Source: Candidatus Bathyarchaeota archaeon (lineage in GTDB: Archaea; Thermoproteota; Bathyarchaeia; RBG-16-48-13; GCA-020355125). Taken from it: DNA of 7,000 bases. Under the pieces are notes generated by a model. That model was given only the letters and a program-made list of their open reading frames with translations, was not told the origin of the DNA and did not search any database. The stretch lies in NCBI GenBank assembly GCA_030607815.1, contig JAUWJG010000045.1, forward strand, positions 1 to 7,000, in the 5' to 3' direction. Shown here in pieces: positions 6,761-7,000 of this stretch (its first letter is position 1; every line of letters starts with the position of its first letter). Position numbers and translations under genes: made by a program.

Positions 6761-6775
6761 TCTTATCTCTTTTTT
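6761..6775 (+). terminator. T-rich transcript end after the oxidoreductase
   Basis: A pyrimidine stretch ending in six T (6770-6775) begins a few bases after the TAA at 6753-6755. No stem precedes it. Archaeal RNA polymerase can terminate at such T-runs without a hairpin, so this is a plausible end of the two-gene transcript. Confidence 0.4.
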
Positions 6776-6831
6776 ATAATATCTGACCTAAGGACTTAGA
6801 ATGAAACAGGTTTTATCATCAAAAACATGAA

Positions 6832-6841
6832 TTTTTAAAAA
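6832..6841 (+). promoter_or_regulatory. TATA-like box before the MoaD-like gene
   Basis: TTTTTAAAAA lies about 77 bases before the ATG at 6918, suggesting a transcript starting near 6863 that is separate from the oxidoreductase operon. The match is AT-rich rather than specific. Confidence 0.25.
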
Positions 6842-6917
6842 GTTTTTAACCAACGTTTCTATCAGCCGTATAATAGACGCTTGAGTAAGAGAAAACTAAC
6901 GAAGAGATTAATCAAAA

Positions 6918-7000
6918 ATGAGGATAAAAGTAAGAGCATTTGGAGATTTAAAAAAAAAATAAGGTAATGAAAAAATTATTGAGATTAGAGATATTGCTAC
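6918..7000 (+). pseudogene. MoaD-like sulfur-carrier gene, 5' part, with in-frame stop
   Basis: The frame starts MRIKVRAFGDLKKK, meets TAA at 6960-6962, and continues in the same frame with GNEKIIEIRDIA to the window edge. Both sides together match the start of MoaD/ThiS ubiquitin-fold proteins: first strand, 'F..DL' helix start, a glycine, then the second charged strand. The spacing is preserved with the stop in place of one residue. MoaD carries the thiocarboxylate sulfur for molybdopterin synthesis, the pterin that also holds tungsten in the neighbouring enzyme, and MoaD-like genes are known beside such oxidoreductases. The stop follows ten A (6950-6959). Either the gene is broken, or the base calls near the homopolymer are wrong, or only a 14-residue peptide is made. 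The ribosome binding site is weak (GAAGAGAT, 6901-6908). MoaD is preferred over ThiS from the opening residues. Confidence 0.55.

Noticed and set aside
6780..6825. C/D-box small RNA suggested by TGATGA on the minus strand near 6815-6820
   Set aside because: No matching CTGA boxes at the right spacing on the same strand.
6950..6962. Programmed slippage on A10 rescuing the MoaD-like gene
   Set aside because: A +1 slip leads to a stop within a few codons and a -1 slip gives a frame with no MoaD similarity; the matching downstream residues are already in the original frame.
1..7000. CRISPR array, tRNA, rRNA, insertion sequence or integrase site
   Set aside because: No regularly spaced repeats, no cloverleaf-like or rRNA-like sequence, no transposase frame and no terminal repeats were seen.

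Overview
The window looks like chromosomal DNA of an AT-rich archaeon. Three things support this: eukaryote-type repair/transcription helicases (the start of an XPB-like gene and a complete XPD/Rad3-like gene), a tungsten-type aldehyde:ferredoxin oxidoreductase with its own polyferredoxin, and archaeal-style signals (TATA-like boxes, GGTGA ribosome binding sites, TTG starts, T-run ends). Thermoproteota (for example a Bathyarchaeia-like lineage) or an Asgard lineage would fit, but the sequence alone does not decide this.

Left part (1-3024), nucleic-acid genes. The first 128 bases are the N-terminus of an XPB/Rad25-like helicase, read leftwards out of the window. Divergently, a 56-residue CxxC-x17-CxxC zinc-ribbon protein (485-655) has a strong ribosome binding site and is followed by a hairpin/T-run terminator (690-726). 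After a gene-poor AT-rich gap comes an XPD/Rad3-family helicase (1060-3024) with an intact motor, iron-sulfur cysteines and an added N-terminal zinc ribbon. It apparently uses a TTG start. XPB and XPD are the two helicases associated with nucleotide excision repair and TFIIH in eukaryotes, so the block reads as a small DNA repair/transcription neighbourhood.

Middle part (3025-4387). An almost 500-base gap with no convincing gene holds a palindromic hairpin (3266-3296). A leftward gene (3509-4048) encodes a 179-residue soluble protein that I do not recognise. Its upstream region carries a TATA-like box and a perfect 12-bp palindrome.

Right part (4388-7000), tungstoenzyme operon. A four-cluster [4Fe-4S] protein (4388-4906, TTG start) lies one base before an aldehyde:ferredoxin oxidoreductase (4908-6755). 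The pair resembles the AorA/AorB electron-transfer and catalytic subunits: the catalytic subunit would oxidise an aldehyde (or reduce an acid) at a tungstopterin centre and pass electrons through its own [4Fe-4S] cluster to the polyferredoxin. After a T-run, the window ends in the start of a MoaD-like gene (6918 onward), which would serve pterin cofactor synthesis. As given, it is interrupted by an in-frame TAA directly after a run of ten A.

I found no rRNA, tRNA, CRISPR array or insertion sequence. The most notable points are the interrupted MoaD-like gene, the non-standard cysteine spacing in the oxidoreductase, the zinc ribbon on XPD, and the unrecognised 179-residue protein. None of these by itself demonstrates a new system.
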